64,000 nucleotides of DNA from Pseudorhodobacter aquimaris. GTDB lineage: Bacteria; Pseudomonadota; Alphaproteobacteria; Rhodobacterales; Rhodobacteraceae. The stretch covers positions 1 through 64,000 of the forward strand of contig NZ_LGHS01000030.1 of the NCBI RefSeq assembly GCF_001202025.1, read 5' to 3'. Positions 63,526-64,000 of this stretch are shown here, one piece after another. A program made the position numbers and the translations under genes. How positions within the stretch are numbered: the first letter of the stretch is position 1; every line of letters begins with the position of its first letter. Under the pieces are notes generated by a model, which worked only from the letters and a program-made list of their open reading frames with translations, did not search any database and was not told the origin of the DNA.

Positions 63526-64000
63526 GTGGATAGAGCACAAAAAGAGCAGGTGGTCGAGGAACTCGGCCAGATCTTTGAAAGCTCTGGCGTCGTAGTGGTT
63601 GCCCACTATGCCGGGATCACGGTTGCACAGATGCAGGACCTTCGCGCGCAAATGCGTGAAATCGGTGGTTCTGTACGCGTTGCCAAGAACAAGCTCGCCA
63701 AGATCGCCCTTGAAGGGAAGCCTGCTGCAAAGATGGCTGACCTGCTTACGGGCATGACTGTGATGGCCTATTCCGAGGACCCTGTCGCTGCTGCGAAGGT
63801 CGCGGATGAGTATTCCAAGAAGAACGACAAGTTCGTTATTCTTGGCGGTACTATGGGCGATACACTGTTGGATCCTGCCGGTGTGAAAGCCGTCGCAGCG
63901 ATGCCGTCGCGTGAGGAGCTTATTGCTTCGATCGTCGGTTGCATCGGTGCGCCTGCATCGAACATCGCCGGGGCCATTGGCGCGCCTGCTTCGAACATCG
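63526..64000 (+). CDS. rplJ: 50S ribosomal protein L10, partial at the right edge
   Basis: From GTG 63526 (GGAG eight bases upstream) the frame reads [60 protein letters not shown] and continues open to base 64000 with [20 protein letters not shown]. This is L10, which carries the L7/L12 stalk. About 158 codons are present; the C-terminal end and rplL lie outside the window. Confidence 0.96.
   Translation, partial: MDRAQKEQVVEELGQIFESSGVVVVAHYAGITVAQMQDLRAQMREIGGSVRVAKNKLAKIALEGKPAAKMADLLTGMTVMAYSEDPVAAAKVADEYSKKNDKFVILGGTMGDTLLDPAGVKAVAAMPSREELIASIVGCIGAPASNIAGAIGAPASNI

Noticed and set aside
63304-63651. Minus- and plus-strand frames in the rplJ leader
   Set aside because: They are low-complexity frames in structured leader RNA and overlap rplJ; no family similarity.

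Overview
The window looks like chromosomal DNA of an alphaproteobacterium of the Rhodobacteraceae (Roseobacter type). Signs of this are the FlbT/FlaF flagellin regulators, the dnaA-dnaN-recF-gyrB run, a VPLPA-type C-terminal sorting tail, a DUF1365/CFA-like lipid cluster with promoters of the ECF11 (RpoE-ChrR) kind, and the tamA-tamB pair. The identification rests on gene content read by eye; no database search was possible.

Layout. 1-1357: a decayed IS66 element running off the left edge. 1691-1767: tRNA-Arg(CCT). 1.9-4.1 kb: a CysE-like acetyltransferase, a peptidoglycan-binding-like protein and a frameshifted surface-protein gene. 4.2-8.5 kb: a five-gene membrane-lipid operon (FAD oxidoreductase, DUF1365, CFA-like enzyme, SDR, DUF2177), divergent from a second SDR across a symmetric pair of TGATCC promoters. 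9.4-13.1 kb: a DHA2 efflux pump with its TetR regulator, and a NicO/DUF1007 metal transport pair. 13.2-14.65 kb: eroded DNA with a broken TSUP permease. 14.66-21.06 kb: gyrB, recF, dnaN and dnaA, all on the minus strand. 21.5-26.1 kb: rpsT, enoyl-CoA hydratase, mutM, and ubiE-ubiB. 26.1-38.4 kb: a flagellar block (flgBC-fliEQ-flgFGAH-fliL, fliI, DUF1217-flbT-flaF-flagellin, FlgN-like, FlgJ-like, fliK, flgD). 38.6-44.2 kb: tamA and tamB, with tamB split by a single-base frameshift. 44.2-49.3 kb: YihY/BrkB, a CapD-type sugar epimerase/dehydratase, a DMT exporter, mobA. 49.1-54.8 kb: an amino-acid ABC importer linked to tusA and a class V (cysteine desulfurase-like) aminotransferase with a divergent Lrp regulator. 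54.8-60.8 kb: housekeeping and transport genes (DUF1624, thpR, Nudix, DUF1178, ubiG, pip, SSS symporter). 61.1-64.0 kb: secE-nusG-rplK-rplA and the start of rplJ behind a long leader.

How genes work together. The 4.2-9.4 kb block reads as a stress-induced (probably singlet-oxygen type) lipid-modification regulon, and its CFA-like enzyme lacks two of the residues that bind bicarbonate in true CFA synthase. The flagellar genes give rod, export-ATPase, hook-length and filament parts but not the whole machine. The 49-54 kb block suggests uptake of an amino acid (possibly sulfur-containing) coupled to sulfur mobilisation. Three genes or elements are visibly broken (IS66, the anchor-L/VPLPA gene, the TSUP permease) and tamB is broken or mis-sequenced.
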